Made by a program: the position numbers and the translations under genes | In this document: piece after piece, positions 13,491 through 25,360 of the stretch | Layout of the letters: each line of letters starts with the position of its first letter | Position numbering within the stretch: the first letter of the stretch is position 1 | Notes under the pieces: generated by a model | What the model saw: the letters and a program-made list of their open reading frames with translations, nothing else | Databases searched by the model: none | Told to the model about the DNA's origin: nothing | NCBI RefSeq assembly: GCF_049243985.1 | Contig: NC_135375.1 | Location: 54,828,674 to 54,892,673 of the forward strand | DNA from: Paroedura picta | Lineage: Eukaryota; Chordata; Lepidosauria; Squamata; Gekkonidae | Length of the DNA stretch: 64,000 nt | Direction of reading: 5' to 3'

Positions 13491-13637
13491 CAGGGGTAGT
13501 CAAACTGCGGCCCTCCAGATGTCCATGGACTACAATTCCCAGGAGCCCCCTGCCAGCATTCACTGGCATTCGCTGGCAGGGGCTCCTGGGAATTGTAGTC
13601 CATGGACATCTGGAGGGCCGCAGTTTGACTACCCCTG
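13491..13637. mobile_element. Near-perfect palindromic hAT-type MITE, 147 bp
   Basis: Arms of 67 and 66 nt are reverse complements apart from a single C-run indel and enclose a 14-nt loop. The ends are CAGGGGTAGTCAAAC and its complement. The flanking 8-bp duplication CTGTAGAG (13483-13490 and 13638-13645) is exact. The size and target duplication indicate hAT mobilisation; the clean arms and duplication suggest a young insertion. No coding capacity. Confidence 0.92.
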
Positions 13638-13922
13638 CTGTAGAGCAACACAAGACATGGGCTGCAGTGATGTTTAGTAATGTCAGTGGCCATCCAAACT
13701 TCTGAGAAAGGCTACATAACCCCTGGGGAACTTTCGCCTAACCCCAGAGTTCCCCAGGAACCCTGGTTGGGAATCCTTGCCATAGGCAATCTAATGCAAC
13801 AGGTTTTCTGTTTAAATCTATCATTTCAGAACCATTTGTAGTAATATTGTGCTTCTCAGATTTGAACAATGAACAAAATTCATTCACAATTTAGAAAATA
13901 ATTGTTCTTTAGGAAATATTTC

Positions 13923-14196
13923 CACTAAAGCCAGTGAGGTGTAGTGGTTAAAGAGCAGCAGACTCCAATCTGGAGAACTGGGTTTGATTCTCCACTCCTC
14001 CACATATAGCCAGATGAGTGACCTTGGGCTAGTCACAGTTCTTTTAGAGCTGTTCCTGAAGAGCTAGTCTCTTAGAGCTCTTGTAGCCCTACCTACCTTA
14101 CAGGGTATCTGTTGTGAGGAAAGAAAGAGAAAGGTGTTTGTAAGCTACTTTGGGACTTCTTTGGATAGTGAAAAACAAGATATAAAAACAGTTCTT
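13923..14196 (+). mobile_element. MIR-like CORE-SINE
   Basis: Starts with a tRNA-like head (GAGGTGTAGTGGTTAAAGAG, GGGTTTGATTC), followed by a core containing GTGACCTTGGGCTAGTCAC as in MIR elements, then CTACCTTACAGGGTATCTGT and a tail GGATAGTGAAAAACAAG. It is the best-preserved + strand copy of this family here; at least eight further copies are listed. Confidence 0.85.
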
Positions 14197-15279
14197 GTGG
14201 TAGGGCTCTTTTGGTGAATCAGGTAAGACATTTTTGTGACTTCATCTGGGTCTTCCCACTCACTTCATACAGGTTAATGTGAAACAAATCACCATACAGA
14301 AACTAATCTATAAAGAGCTGAGTTGCACTGACACTTTCCAGTGAAGGAAGCCCAGCCATGATAAATTATACACATATCTATGGTTAGAAGGCCAGAGTAG
14401 TTGAAATAGATCCTGGCTCCATTGCATTACCAAGCATATGGCACAGTCCTGAAAGTTGGTGCCATTGTTTGCACCAAGACGTCCAATTATTCATCATTTT
14501 CCAGGCCATGTGGTTTCCCACCCACAAGAACACCTGAAGTTTGCTGAAGCAGAAAGACTTGGAAGGGTTTGGCAGCATATCATCTGCAATGCAGGATAGT
14601 GTGCTAGAGTTATCTTCTAATAGTTACGAGAAGGAAATTTGGTGTATCAGGAGACATAACAAAACCTTTGCTTCCAGCAGGGAAAAGTGTGTTCCAGCCA
14701 GAGCTGAGGGAGACCAGCTGCTCACTCCCACCCTTCTCTGTGCCTGAAAATCTGTAAGAACTTCTGTCTAGGATTTGGTTGCTGCTATCAATGCAGGAGA
14801 GAATAAGTTCCAGCCAGAGCTGATGGAGATGAGCTGCTCAGCTCCCCTTTCTCACATGCCACTTTAAGAACTTCTACATGAAGAAAAGACTGTGATCTGC
14901 CTTGCCTGATACAGTTTGTTATTAAGGGCAAAATATTTTAATGAATGAATAAATCTGCCTGGTTAATTACCACTGCAAGATGCAACATCTGTTCTGTAGA
15001 ATAATCTACCCATGATCAGGACAAGGCATCTCCAGTCTCCTGGCTTAACATGGCACATAAGAATCCTGGAAATCTCAAAGCTGCCAGTGCCTCCACAATG
15101 GCAATTTTTAGTCCATCTGAACTATTACAATAGCAGCCTTCTATTTTTACTATTCCACACATATTACATGGCATGAATTGACAGAGGCTTATGGAAGCAG
15201 GGCTAGGTCTTAAAAAAATTAAAAGCAAGCTGAAAATCCTATGTAAACTTCCTTGAGAACCAGCACAATTCAAAGTAAG
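14197..15279. other. Unassigned intergenic sequence
   Basis: No gene seen. Two similar stretches (about 14690-14760 and 14810-14880: CCAGCCAGAGCTGAGGGAGA and TTCCAGCCAGAGCTGATGGAGA-like) suggest a local duplication. Confidence 0.5.
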
Positions 15280-17425
15280 CCTATGTTGAACTGAGATGGC
15301 TAGAGCAGGTTTGGCGAAAAACTAATGACGAAGCTTCACAAACATCTTATAAGACAATTATGAATACATAAGATAAGATGGCAATAAAGGCCACAAAACA
15401 GATTATTTTGTGGCCTCCATTGCCTTTGCTAGCTCAAACCCAGGACAATTATTTAAAACAATTTGGTCTTTGATGCCCCTGGTTATAGGATCATCCCAAA
15501 TTTTACAAAAGGACAATAGCGGTAAGGATTTTGTGAAGTTTTTTTTATGGAGAAAATCTTGTCACTCCACCATGACTTATCTGTCAATTTTGACACAGTT
15601 AGGGAACTGGAAGCCCCTTGGTCATCACAGGATACAGTGTTGGATTGCTTCAGTCCAGTTTTCTTGTCTGGTATGGATGGGACTCTGGCAGCTGTTTGGC
15701 CTACCATGTGCACCCTTGACCTGTGTCCCTCATGGTTGCTGAAGGCTGGTAGTCGGGAGATCCAGGTCCCTCCCTGAGAGATTATAAACTTGTGCCTAGT
15801 GTCAGGGATGTTCCCAGAAAGATCAAAGGAGGCCATAGTTAGATCACTTTTCAAAAAACAAACAGAAATCTGGATTCATCTGACCCAGTCAACTATTGTT
15901 CAGTCTCACACTTTCTGTTTCTGGATAAGGTGGTTGCTGTACAACTATAGAGTTTTCTGGATGAAACATCAGCTCTTGATTCATTCCTGTCCAACTTCTG
16001 ACCTGGCCATGGGGTAGAAATGATGCAGGTTGCCCTCATGGATGCTCTCTGGAGACAATTGGACCTAGTTGGGTTGCTTTTACAAGATCTAACAGTAGTG
16101 TTTGACACAGGTGATCACAGACTGCTTGCCCAGAGCCTAGGATACATGATACAGCACTCAAATAGCAGGGTCAGGGGACCGAGGGGAGAGAAACTCCCAG
16201 TGGCATACTGTGGTATGTGGGGTCCCACAGGGAGCTAATAACATCTACATATGTCCCCTCACCCAATTGGTCTGGAGCTTCAGGCTGAGCTGTCATCAAT
16301 ATGCAGATGACAACCAGCTCTATTTGTTGATGGACAGGCATCCATCTATACCTCAAAATTCATAAGCCAGCTGTCTGAAGGCCATGGTGGACTGGCTCAA
16401 GTGGAGTTGGTTGAAGTTGAATCCAGCTAACTTGGAGGTCCTCTGGCTGGGTCAATGTGCCCCAGGTAAGTTGTGACTAGCCAGCTCGTTTAGGTTTACA
16501 ATAAAACCCCAATAGTACCATAGCCTTGGCCACTATCAACAGCCTGGATATGATCCTGGATTTCCTCTCTACCTATGGAGGCCCAGGCTGCAAATGTTGC
16601 CTACCAGGCATTCACCAGGCATAGTAACTTAGCACCTTACTTGTCAGTATTTGACCTAACCACCGTGATCCATGCAACAGTCACCTCCAGACTGGACTAC
16701 TGTGACTTACTCTATACAGGGCTTCCCTTGAAGCTGCTCCAGAAGCTTCAACTGGTTGACAGTGCAGTGGCGTGGGTCCTCACTGGGACCCAGTGGAGAG
16801 CACATATTTTACTTGTACTCTCCCAGCTGCTCTGGTTCCAGATTAAGGACCGAATCAGATTTAAGTTCTTCGTTATCATCTTTAGAGCCCTAAACACTCT
16901 GGCGCCTTCATATCTGTGGGACTGCTTCCTCCTTTATGTCCCCCAAAGGAGATTAAGATCTAGCAAGCAAGATTTGCTCAAGATCCCCAGGCTCAAAGAG
17001 GTTAAAATGTCCTCAACCAGTTTCCCCTCATTGGAAGAAAGGAGGTACGTTCTGCCAAGGTCCCAGCCTGGTAGAATGCTCTACCTGAGGAGATCAGGGC
17101 CCTATGAGGCCTAGGACAATTCCACTGGGCTGCAAAATGGCTACAAATGAAGTCAGAAAAAATATTGGAATTCTGGCCTCCCTGTCCAAGACATCAGCTA
17201 AATCATCACCAAATTGTTAATGTCTACATTACCTTCTCATCAAAGGAAACAAAGTGGCATTTGGAATTAATTAGTTTTAAACTGGAATGCTAATTAATTT
17301 ATGATTTTAATGTTATGGTTTAACTATATTGTGTTATTTTATTGTTTAGTATGCTTGCTATTGTTCCCTGAGCCCTTGGGGAAGGACAGGTTACAAATAA
17401 AATTTTATTCTTATTACTGAGCTAT
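15280..17425 (+). mobile_element. L2-like LINE, decayed
   Basis: Successive frames give the usual L2-clade order. First come weak endonuclease-side remnants. Then an RT region: DKVVAVQL-like, a decayed TVVFDTGDHRLL (AFDTVDHxLL in intact elements) near 16095, and a decayed HQYADDNQLY box near 16300. Then a 179-codon C-terminal frame (16575-17114) with HATVTSRLDYCDLLYTGLPL and FRALNTLAPSYL. The 3' end near 17425 is TTACAAATAAAATTTTATT. Stops and frameshifts throughout show it is inactive. Start coordinate approximate. Confidence 0.8.
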
Positions 17426-19289
17426 AAGAATACATAATTTGGAGTTCAGTATCATGCCGCTTTAGTGGCATCAGCAGTCTAATACATGTTTCCATTATCT
17501 AGGCTGATTATTGTGTTGAATCAGGCATATTTTTACATGTCCGCTGCCTACATATGGTCAGGTGCAAAATGTACATGAGCCCCTGCCAGAGGTTTGGTTG
17601 GATGTGTATAAGCCACACAAGCTTCATACCCACAGAAACCTTTGCACAGCTGATTAAATACAGAACTACTGTTTGCAAAGGACAAACAGCAATGCTCAGA
17701 TTGCTGTCATATAGCAAGCAAGTGGAGTACAGGGGTTAAAAGATCCCCTGTAGACTGATTTTGCCATAAAGTTCACTGGAGTCTTTCTTAGCCTAACCCA
17801 CCTCAAAAATGGATGTAATGATAGACTGGAAGAGATACACGTATTCCATCATCTGCCTCTTAGAAGAAAGGCAGGATAAAATGAAAACCGTAATAATTAC
17901 CTATGCACATCTCAGCACATCTCATACTTAACTTTTCTTTTAGAAACTCATTCTGTAGCTGGCTTGGAGCCATATTTTAATAAATCTATGATCTATGATC
18001 ATTCTATAGAAAAATGGAGTTGTTCCACTGACTTATAAAGCAAGCATTCTTTAACAGTAAAAGCATAGCTAGTAAATCACCAGAATATTCAATGAAGCGC
18101 CTGAGCTTAATTGGAAACTTCTGCCTCTCAACTGGCAGGCCCCACTATGCACTGATGTATAGTGCTGCAAAAAAAAATCATCATGCGATGTATTCCAACT
18201 GCATGTGCATTCCAGCTCCCTTTAGCCATCAGGAGCTGAATGTCATTATTACAAGAAATTATGGTAACAGCACAAATCGCTTGTTTGTGGGGTTAGATGA
18301 ATACATGGAAGATAAATCATCAGCAGCCACTAAGCCAACATCCATTTTCAGAGTAAGAATGCTCCAACTACCAGATGCTGGGAATTAACAATGTGAGATG
18401 AATCTTGTGATTGCATTCTGGTACTGAACCCGCCTGCAGCATCTGTCTAGCTACTGCCAAACAACGGGCTGCTGAGATAGATGGGTTGTTGTTGTTGCGA
18501 CCCGGCATGCCACTTCTTATGTTCTTAACACCAAAAGGTACATAGATCTAAATGCTACACCATAAATCCTACAAAACAAAAGCTGCTGATGTCCATTTAA
18601 ATGTAAGGGGGAAAAAAGGTTTCAGTTCTCAATACAGTAGGAAAACACTGTAATTCCTGAACAACAGTGCCACCCAGAGGATCATCAATTGCTAGCTCAG
18701 AAGCCAAAATGGAATGAGTCATATTCAAAGAAAATGGTGTGGATTCTAATACAATGAACTATGCTGGTTTCAAGTCGGTCTTTAACAGACACAAACTGGA
18801 AGCACACACACTACCTTGCTTTCTTGCATTGTTGGCACCATGGCTCCACTATCAAAACATCCGTACAACCATTTTCAGAATGAATCTGCAAAGCATAAAG
18901 TACTTTATAAAACTCCAACATGCTCAGTCTTTCTCCCCCTAAACTCAAAGGCACCCAGTTCCCAGACTTTCCTTGCAGGAAAGGTGGATCCAAACTATGA
19001 TCACTTTGGTTGCCATTTTCTGCAACTTTTTTTGCAGTACCACAATTATTTTTTAGAGACTAAACAATCCATACACAAGGATACTGAGGATACTGGTCAT
19101 TGGCTCATTGCCCTGACCCATAGTATTGGATGTTTGTAACAAGAACATTATATTATGGCACTGCACTTCTACCACTAGCCTTTGTAGAGCTATTCATACA
19201 ACACATAGTGAAAAAGTGAAGTACCAGGGACAACACAGGAAGTGTTACAACAGTTTAGCATAAAGCACAATTTAGCACAATGATCACAT
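17426..19289. other. Unassigned intergenic sequence
   Basis: No supportable gene. A 98-codon open frame at 18092-18388 has no recognised domain and no splice or expression evidence. Confidence 0.5.
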
Positions 19290-19400
19290 TCAGCCTGTGC
19301 TCTCCCAGCTGCATTGGCTCCAGAGTGAGGACCAAATCAGGTTCAAGGTTTTGTGATCACCTTTAAAGCCCTATACTGTCTGGGACATACGGTGGGACAT
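19290..19400 (+). mobile_element. L2-like LINE C-terminal fragment
   Basis: CTCTCCCAGCTGCATTGGCT and TCACCTTTAAAGCCCTATAC match the QLLWFQ...IIFRALN part of the L2 at 16820-16900. Confidence 0.7.
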
Positions 19401-19587
19401 ACAGTTCTGTGGGATATACGGTTGAGGCCAGAGACAATACTAGAAATCTGGCCTCCTTGCCCAAAACGTCAGTCTTCTCAGAATATCAGACTCATAAAGG
19501 TGACTTATGATGGCAGAAGCTTTCATGAGCTAGCATTCACTTCCCCTGATGTACTTGTCACAGGCAGGCTTATATCTCAATAAATCT

Positions 19588-19911
19588 AGATTCAGGTGAT
19601 TAGTCTGAAGTAGCAGAACAAAATCTAATAGCATCTTGAAGACCAACCAAGTTTTATTCAAGGTGTGAGCTTTTGTGTGTATGCACACTTTCTCAGACAG
19701 TGAAATAGGGATCATAAGAGTAGTTATAAGGAGAGAGTAAATTAGGAGCAAGTTAGGCTGTTCACCAATTCACTGCTAATTTACTCTCTCCTTATATCCG
19801 TACTCTTATGATCCCTGTTCTATTGTCTGAGTAAGTGTGCCTGCACAGGAAAGCTCACACCTTGAATACATTTTTGTTGGTCTTGGTGCTATTCGACTCA
19901 ATTTTTATGTC
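19588..19911. repeat. Fold-back copy of an unclassified interspersed repeat
   Basis: Two copies of one repeat lie head to head. The left arm (19588-19744) reads AGACCAACCAAGTTTTATTC then GTGTGAGCTTTTGTGTGT; the right arm (about 19772-19911) is its reverse complement (GAAAGCTCACACCTTGAATA, TTGTTGGTCTTGGTGCTATT). About 27 nt separate them. Single-arm copies are at 20070-20192, 23058-23160 and 50005-50098. The family name is not known to me. Confidence 0.75.
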
Positions 19912-20069
19912 AGGTCAGATATTAGAATATTTTTCATATTTCTGACAAAGTCAGCTTTTACTCACTGTACCTCAAATCCTGGAAAAGGTTAGGGTTCATG
20001 GAGATTCGACTTTTGTTCAATTGCTCTAAACTAACCCAGCAACCCACCCAAAACTTTCTATTTGTTTCA

Positions 20070-20192
20070 GGAGAGTAGCCGTTTTGGTCCGAAGCAGCAG
20101 AGCAAATTTAGAATTCAGTTGCACCTTTAAGACCAACGTGGTTTTATTCGAGGTACATGCTTTCGTGTGCACGCACGCTTCCTCAGATGGAT
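20070..20192 (+). repeat. Single copy of the CACCTTTAAGACCAAC repeat family
   Basis: AGCCGTTTTGGTCCGAAGCA, GCACCTTTAAGACCAACGTG and GCTTTCGTGTGCACGCACGC match the family at 19588-19911. It lies directly upstream of the SRFBP1 CpG island. Confidence 0.75.
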
Positions 20193-20249
20193 GGTTTCCT
20201 ATTTGTTTGTATGAATTACTGCCGCTATTTATTTCAAGTTGTCCCGGTC

Positions 20250-21200
20250 GGAGGTGGGACGTAAATGGCTGCCAAAGTGAATCACCACTAGAGCGCTCTG
20301 GAGGACAGTAAACAGGCAGAGACAGCCTGGAGAGCCATCGCCGGCAGAGAGGAACGGCTGGCTTTTGTGCCTTTCAAGAGACAACGGCTATGGCTTTGCC
20401 TGTAGTGCGCCGCGATCTAAAATCAACGAACCGCATCCAGGATGCTACGCGGGCCGCTCAAGCCAACAGGCTCTTTCCTTTAAATACTCCTAAGGCCTGG
20501 ATCTGAGTAGACCTGGCTAAGAATGCGCGCGGTACCGACGACCACGTTGCGGGTCCGTTCTGACTAACACGGTTTTATGCTACTCGAGGAAGACCTCGGG
20601 GGTCGTCTATCGCGAATATTTATGTTGCACGGAGGTGGGGGCGGGGAGGTTAAGGACCAATGAAGCCATCTTCTCCTTTCTCGTCCATAGAGAGAGATTC
20701 ATAGAGAGGAAGGCTGAGCGTCACGTGGGGGAGAAGAGGAACGGCGCACGCGCGAACTTTCGCTTGCCTGCTCGGTGGAGCCGCGTGCGGAGCGGGGCCG
20801 GTTGGAGGCGTGCTGGGGAGCGGTCCCGGGCGCAGGGGCCATGGCGCAGGTCCTGAACCTCAACAATGAAGTGAGTTGGGGTCCGGGGTTCTGGCCTCGC
20901 CAGAAGCTGGAGGTGTGGGTAGGAGCGAGGGTCGCGGGAGAAGCCTGGGGCGGAGAGTCTCGTGGCTCCAGTGGCCTCCTGGGATCCAGGAGAGGCGTCA
21001 GGGCTGAGGGTGGATTGGAGCCTGACGTGCCCCAGTGGGCCGCTTGTTCCGCAGTGTTGAGGAGACGTCGGCAGGGGGAGTTCTTTGTAATATGTCGACA
21101 ATACAGGCGGGGTGAAGAGCTTTTCCCGGTAGTTGCGCATACCTGTGAACACCTTAAGGGCGCCGGCGGTTGTCGCAATCACGTGGTGGTGCATGGGAAC
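20250..21200 (+). promoter_or_regulatory. CpG island and TATA-less promoter of SRFBP1
   Basis: CpG dinucleotides are dense here (GCGCGCGGTACCGACG, GGCGCACGCGCG) and rare outside. No TATA box lies upstream of the ATG at 20841. A CCAAT pentamer is at 20657-20661 and a CACGTG E-box at 20722-20727, about 120 bp before the start codon. These features suit a housekeeping promoter. The transcription start is not resolvable from sequence; it probably lies between the E-box and the ATG. A repeat copy (20070-20192) ends just upstream of the island. Confidence 0.75.
20841..20870 (+). CDS. SRFBP1: SRFBP1 coding exon 1 (start codon exon)
   Basis: The ATG sits in a strong Kozak setting (GGGGCCATGG) and opens MAQVLNLNNE, directly followed by a consensus GTGAGT donor at 20871. 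Human SRFBP1 begins MAQPGTLNLNNE, so the lizard protein lacks two residues but keeps LNLNNE. The exon ends in phase 0 and joins the exon starting GTT GTG AAG at 45356. SRFBP1 (p49/STRAP) is a nuclear BUD22-family protein; the mammalian protein binds serum response factor, and yeast Bud22 acts in small-subunit rRNA processing (family knowledge, not visible here). The frame stays open upstream, but no in-frame ATG precedes this one within the GC-rich leader. The exon is short, so identification rests on the donor, the CpG island and the exact continuation into exons 2 and 3. Confidence 0.9.
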
Positions 21201-21811
21201 TCCGTTGAAGTAAAAGGAAGGCAAGGCTCCGGAATCAATCACTGTCGTTGACAGAATGGGGGATAATCTTTGAACTCATGGTGACAAAAATGTAGTTTTG
21301 GAAAAGAATTACGTTTATACAGGTGACTGCTCAAAAATTAAAGTAATATAATGCAAAGTTAGTGTTAGGAAAGAGAATTGTAAGGTTTTGCAACAAAACT
21401 TAATGTTTGGCAGCAGCCTTTTCCAAGGAACTAAAAAATACTTAAATATGATTGGTAACAAGTTATGAATCTATATAGTATTGTGTACTTTTTCATTTTG
21501 TACATTTTGTTTTTAGAGTTTGTGCTTTCAAGGTAAAAATTAAGATAAAGATAGTCATATTTGTAGTAGTTATACATCCCTGACAATGTGGCTAGGTGGC
21601 AGCATATAATCAGTAATAGGCTTCTCTTTTTTCATAACTTTTTCCGTAGAATACCCTGCAGATACACTTACTATCAAAAGTGACTTGCTGATATTTTAAT
21701 TAAATATATTAAACATCATACAGGCAATATAAACATTTAAAGTTTGTTTTCCAAACATAATTTAGATGTATGTTCTCTGTGTATGTGTTGAAGTGCCTCA
21801 ATTTTAAGAGC
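21201..21811. other. Intron 1, unassigned
   Basis: AT-rich intronic sequence; nothing recognised. Confidence 0.6.
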
Positions 21812-21814
21812 TTT

Positions 21815-22045
21815 TTTTGTATCCTCCTTCTTACTATTTGAAGGAGTCTTAAAGCAGCTTACAATTGCTTACCCTTCCTCTCCTCACCAGAGACACCCTG
21901 TGAAGTAGATGAGGCTGAGGAAGCTCTGAGAGAACTGTGACTGGCCCAAGGTCACCCAGCTAGCTGCATGTGAGGGAGTTGGGGAATCAAAGCTGTTTCT
22001 CCAGATTAGAGGCCACCACTCTTAACCACTATATCAAGCTGTCTT
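21815..22045 (-). mobile_element. MIR-like CORE-SINE
   Basis: The reverse complement of CCAAGGTCACCCAGCTAGCT and of AGACACCCTGTGAAGTAGAT is the SINE core; the tRNA-like head is at the right (ACTCTTAACCACTATATCAA). Confidence 0.85.
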
Positions 22046-22139
22046 CAGCACACCAAGGTCTGCATTGCATATATAGATTTATCGGGATACCTCAGAATGT
22101 CTTTGTGTTTTTCTGTAGATGAGGCATAGCAAAACTCCA

Positions 22140-22770
22140 GGATGGCAGATGGAAGGAAACAATTATGCCACTGCCAAATGTTGGGCTGCAGGTCGCAGTC
22201 TTCTCCCCAATTTTATTTAATGTCTTCATGTACCCTCTTACCCAGCTGGTCCAGAGGTTCAGGCTTGGGTATCATCAATATTCAGATGACACCCAGCTCA
22301 TCCTCCTGATGGATGGCTGACCAGATTCACCCCCAAAGTCTTTTGCCGGATGTTTGGAAGCAGTGGTGGGATGGCTCAAGCAGAGTCAACTGAAACTCAA
22401 CCCTTCAAAGATAGGGGCCCTATGGCTGGGGATGAAGGGTCCAATGAGGAAACGTAGTTGCCCTGCCTGAATGGAGTTCAATTATCCATTGCATACTCTG
22501 CCAGGAATCTGGGCATGATCTTCAATGCTTCCCCCTCTATGGCGGTTGTTGTTGTTGGGTACGAAGTCGTGTCCAACCCATTGCAACCCCATGGAAAAAG
22601 ATTCTCCAGGCCTTCCTGTCCTCTACCGTTTCCCAGAGTCCATTTAAGCTCACACTGACTGCTTCAGTGACTCCATCCAGCCACCTCATTCACTGTTGTC
22701 CCCTTCTTCTTTTGTCCTCAGTTGCTCCCAGCATTTTTAAAAGTATAGATCTGCAAATATTGCAGGTACT
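22140..22770 (+). mobile_element. L2-like LINE RT fragment, interrupted by BovB
   Basis: Encodes a decayed RT box (HQYSDDTQLILLMDG, near 22270-22315) and downstream L2 sequence up to TCTATGG, resuming after a BovB insertion at TAGATCTGCAAATATTGCAG. The intact order is seen at 16560-16600. Confidence 0.75.
22543..22738 (-). mobile_element. BovB LINE 3' fragment nested in L2
   Basis: The reverse complement ends GGACACGACTTCGTACCCAA plus an AAC repeat, and upstream matches the RRGQQ..EW-type C-terminus of BovB. It splits the L2 fragment, so it is the younger insertion. Confidence 0.85.
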
Positions 22771-23057
22771 ATTTGTCTTTGATTTTCTGAATCTGTTCTC
22801 CTAATCACTCCCCCATCTGGGCCTGTTTGTGCTATTTATTCTCTGATACACGGATTACAAAAAATGACCACTAATTGTTCTGCTTCTTTTTCTTGGCCTC
22901 AGGCCTTTTTTGAAGTACAGAATGCCAAAGCATTTAAACCAATGACCACTGTATGTGTGTCCTTGTTTCATTGATTAATACTAGACCTCTCATAGCCAAT
23001 AGCTATAGATTTCAAGCAGTGCATCCTGTGCTTTTCAACTTTTTAAATGCAAGGCTT
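22771..23057. other. Intron 1, unassigned
   Basis: Nothing recognised. Confidence 0.5.
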
Positions 23058-23160
23058 GTCTACGGAAGCTCACACTGAATAAATCTTTGTTAGTCTTAAA
23101 GGTGCTATTGGACTCAGTTTTTGTTTTGCTGCTTCAGACCAACACAGCTACTTGAATCTA
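23058..23160 (-). repeat. CACCTTTAAGACCAAC-family repeat copy
   Basis: GAAGCTCACACTGAATAAAT, GTCTTAAAGGTGCTATTGGA and GCTGCTTCAGACCAACACAG are the reverse complement of the family at 20070-20192. Confidence 0.75.
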
Positions 23161-24395
23161 TAAAACAGAAGTACAGGAAGTAAATGATTTTCCCATATTC
23201 TTTCTGTTGCAACAGGTTAAGTAAAGTAAGCTAAACTTTAACCCACCTAGTAAATTCATAATTAAATTGACCAAATGTCTGCTTCTGGTACCTGCTGCAT
23301 TGTCTGGGAACCACTTTTTTTGTTTGTTTGAAAACATAAAACATGTGTTGTACTCTTGGGTTTTTAATGCCTTTTATTTCTCGAGAAACACAACCAACAA
23401 CATTTGTTCAAAATAGCTTAATATGAACATAGGTTATCTATTTCGTAGAAGATTTCCTGACATGGATTGTGTTATACTGAAAAATCTGACATTCTTTCAC
23501 AGACCATGTCACTATTCTAAGCAATAGTTCCATTGAAGTCTGTGGAATTTCCAAAGTGCAGTCATAGAGATTGAAAAATTCAGAGGAGCAGTGTTTTTCC
23601 AAGGAACTCCTCCAGCGGCTATTATTCAAATTGAAGTTGCCACATCATCAGCTGGAGAACATTAAAGGCAAACTGCTATCAGCACTTCAAGTTCAGTTGC
23701 TCTTAGCAGTTTGTGAAGAAATTAAACATTGCAGAAGTAATCTGCATATTTATCCTAAGCCAAACAATTAAATTGACTGTTGTTGAAAAGCAGTTTCTTG
23801 TTTATTTTTCTCAGAGTGGCTTGTATAATTGTGTATGTGGTTGAGCCACGTAGGCTAGTTAGAGGTTGCCAAAAATAAAACATGTGGCTTCTTACTAGGC
23901 CAGTGCATAATTTTTAAAAAAGCAGCTCTGTCATGAAAAATCATAGACCACATTTGAAAGACCTGTGGCTCAACTATGATGAAGACAACAGCTATGGTTT
24001 CTTGGCTTATGTACAGATAACTGTAAAGGATTCATTTAAAGGTTTTCTGGCTCAGTTTATCCCCAGTTGTCTATCTACAAACACAGATGTTATTTTTCCC
24101 CCCAGCTTTCATAGATGAGTGTTAATTAGTATTGCAGTTGTAGAGTTCACATAATTCAGTTTTATTTTAATTTCCCTAGCTTGAAGTGCTTTCCTAAAAG
24201 CTGCCAGCCCGTTATAACGGCCATCCTTTTATTGCACTGAGTCAAAATTACTTAGCTATTGTTCTAGTTCCCCGGATTACTTGTTAGCCTCTATCTTCGT
24301 TCTTACTTGGTATAACTCATCTCAAAGTAAGAAGTGAGTATTCCTGATTAGATGCAAGTGCTCTGTGTGTATTTTTTAAAACCAGTCTCTACAAT
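23161..24395. other. Intron 1, unassigned
   Basis: No host exon or recognised repeat. A 66-codon open frame near 23571-23771 has no known motif. Confidence 0.5.
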
Positions 24396-25092
24396 AAAAC
24401 TTGAAACTCAACATCAAGAAAACTAAGATCATGGCATCCGGCCCTCTCAGTTCCTGGCAAATAGATGGGGAAGAAATGGCGGTAGTGACAGATTTTATTT
24501 TCCTGGGCTCCAAGATCACTGCAGATGGGCTGCAGCAAATAAATTAAAAGATGCTTGCTCCTGGGGAGGAAAGCTATGGCAAATCTAGACAGCATCCTAA
24601 AAAGCAGAGAAATCACCCTGCCAACAAAAGTGCGTTTACTCAAGGCTATGGTATTCCCAGTTGCAATGTATGGCTGCAAAAGTTGGACCATAAGGAAGGC
24701 CGAGCTTCAAAGAATTGAGGCTTTTGAACTCTGGTGCTGGAGAAGACTCTTGTGAGTCCCTTGGACTGCAAGGCGAACAAACCGGTCAGTCCTCGAGGAG
24801 ATCAGCCCTGACTGCTCTTTAGAAGGCCAGATCCTGAAGATGAAACTCCAGTACTTTGGCCACCTCATGAGAAGGAAGGACTCCCTGGAGATGAGCCTAA
24901 TGCTGGGAGCAATTGAGGGCAAAAGAAGAAGGGGATGACAGAGAATGGGGTGGCTGTATGGAGTCACTGAAGCAGTAGGTGCAAACTTAAATGGACTCCA
25001 GGGAATGGTAGAGGACAGGAAGGCCTGGAGAACCTTTGTTCATGGGGTTGCAATGGGTCGGACATGACTTCGCACCTAACAAAAACAACATT
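24396..25092 (+). mobile_element. BovB (RTE) LINE 3' fragment, about 0.7 kb
   Basis: Starts within the region after the RT core (LKLNIKKTKIMASGPLSSWQ) and runs through NLDSILKSREITLPTKVRLL, MYGCKSWTIRKAELQRIEAF and FELWCWRRLL to the 3' end GGACATGACTTCGCACCTAA plus an A-rich tail. A TGA follows the RRLL motif (near 24752), and GGGGATGACAGAGAATGGGG contains another stop, so it is dead. 5'-truncated. Confidence 0.92.
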
Positions 25093-25360
25093 TCTTTTTT
25101 CATTTTTAATGCTTTAGTACAAGTTTCTGACAACCGTAATCTACAGTTGGCAGTAGTAGCCAGAGCAACTTACAGCCTTATCAAGCCACTGTGCTGTTAA
25201 TCACGGAATAAGTTATGATCACAGGGCCATGATATTTAGGTTTGGTGTCTTTGGATTTTTAGTATTTAATTAAAAAAAAATTATGACAGTTTAAAGAACT
25301 GGGTGGTATTTTACAATAGTAACCTCTTAATGACTACTATTATAGTCCACACTCTAGAAT
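25093..25360. other. Intron 1, unassigned
   Basis: AT-rich; nothing recognised. Confidence 0.5.

Noticed and set aside
13923-14000. Possible tRNA gene in the MIR-like head
   Set aside because: SINE head; the sequence continues into the CORE domain and occurs many times in the window.
18092-18388. 98-codon open frame upstream of SRFBP1
   Set aside because: No known domain or homologous exon pattern; length is within chance expectation for this composition.
20721-21251. Long open frames on both strands through the CpG island
   Set aside because: They are GC-composition artefacts overlapping SRFBP1 exon 1 and its first intron; only the ten codons before the GTGAGT donor match a known protein.
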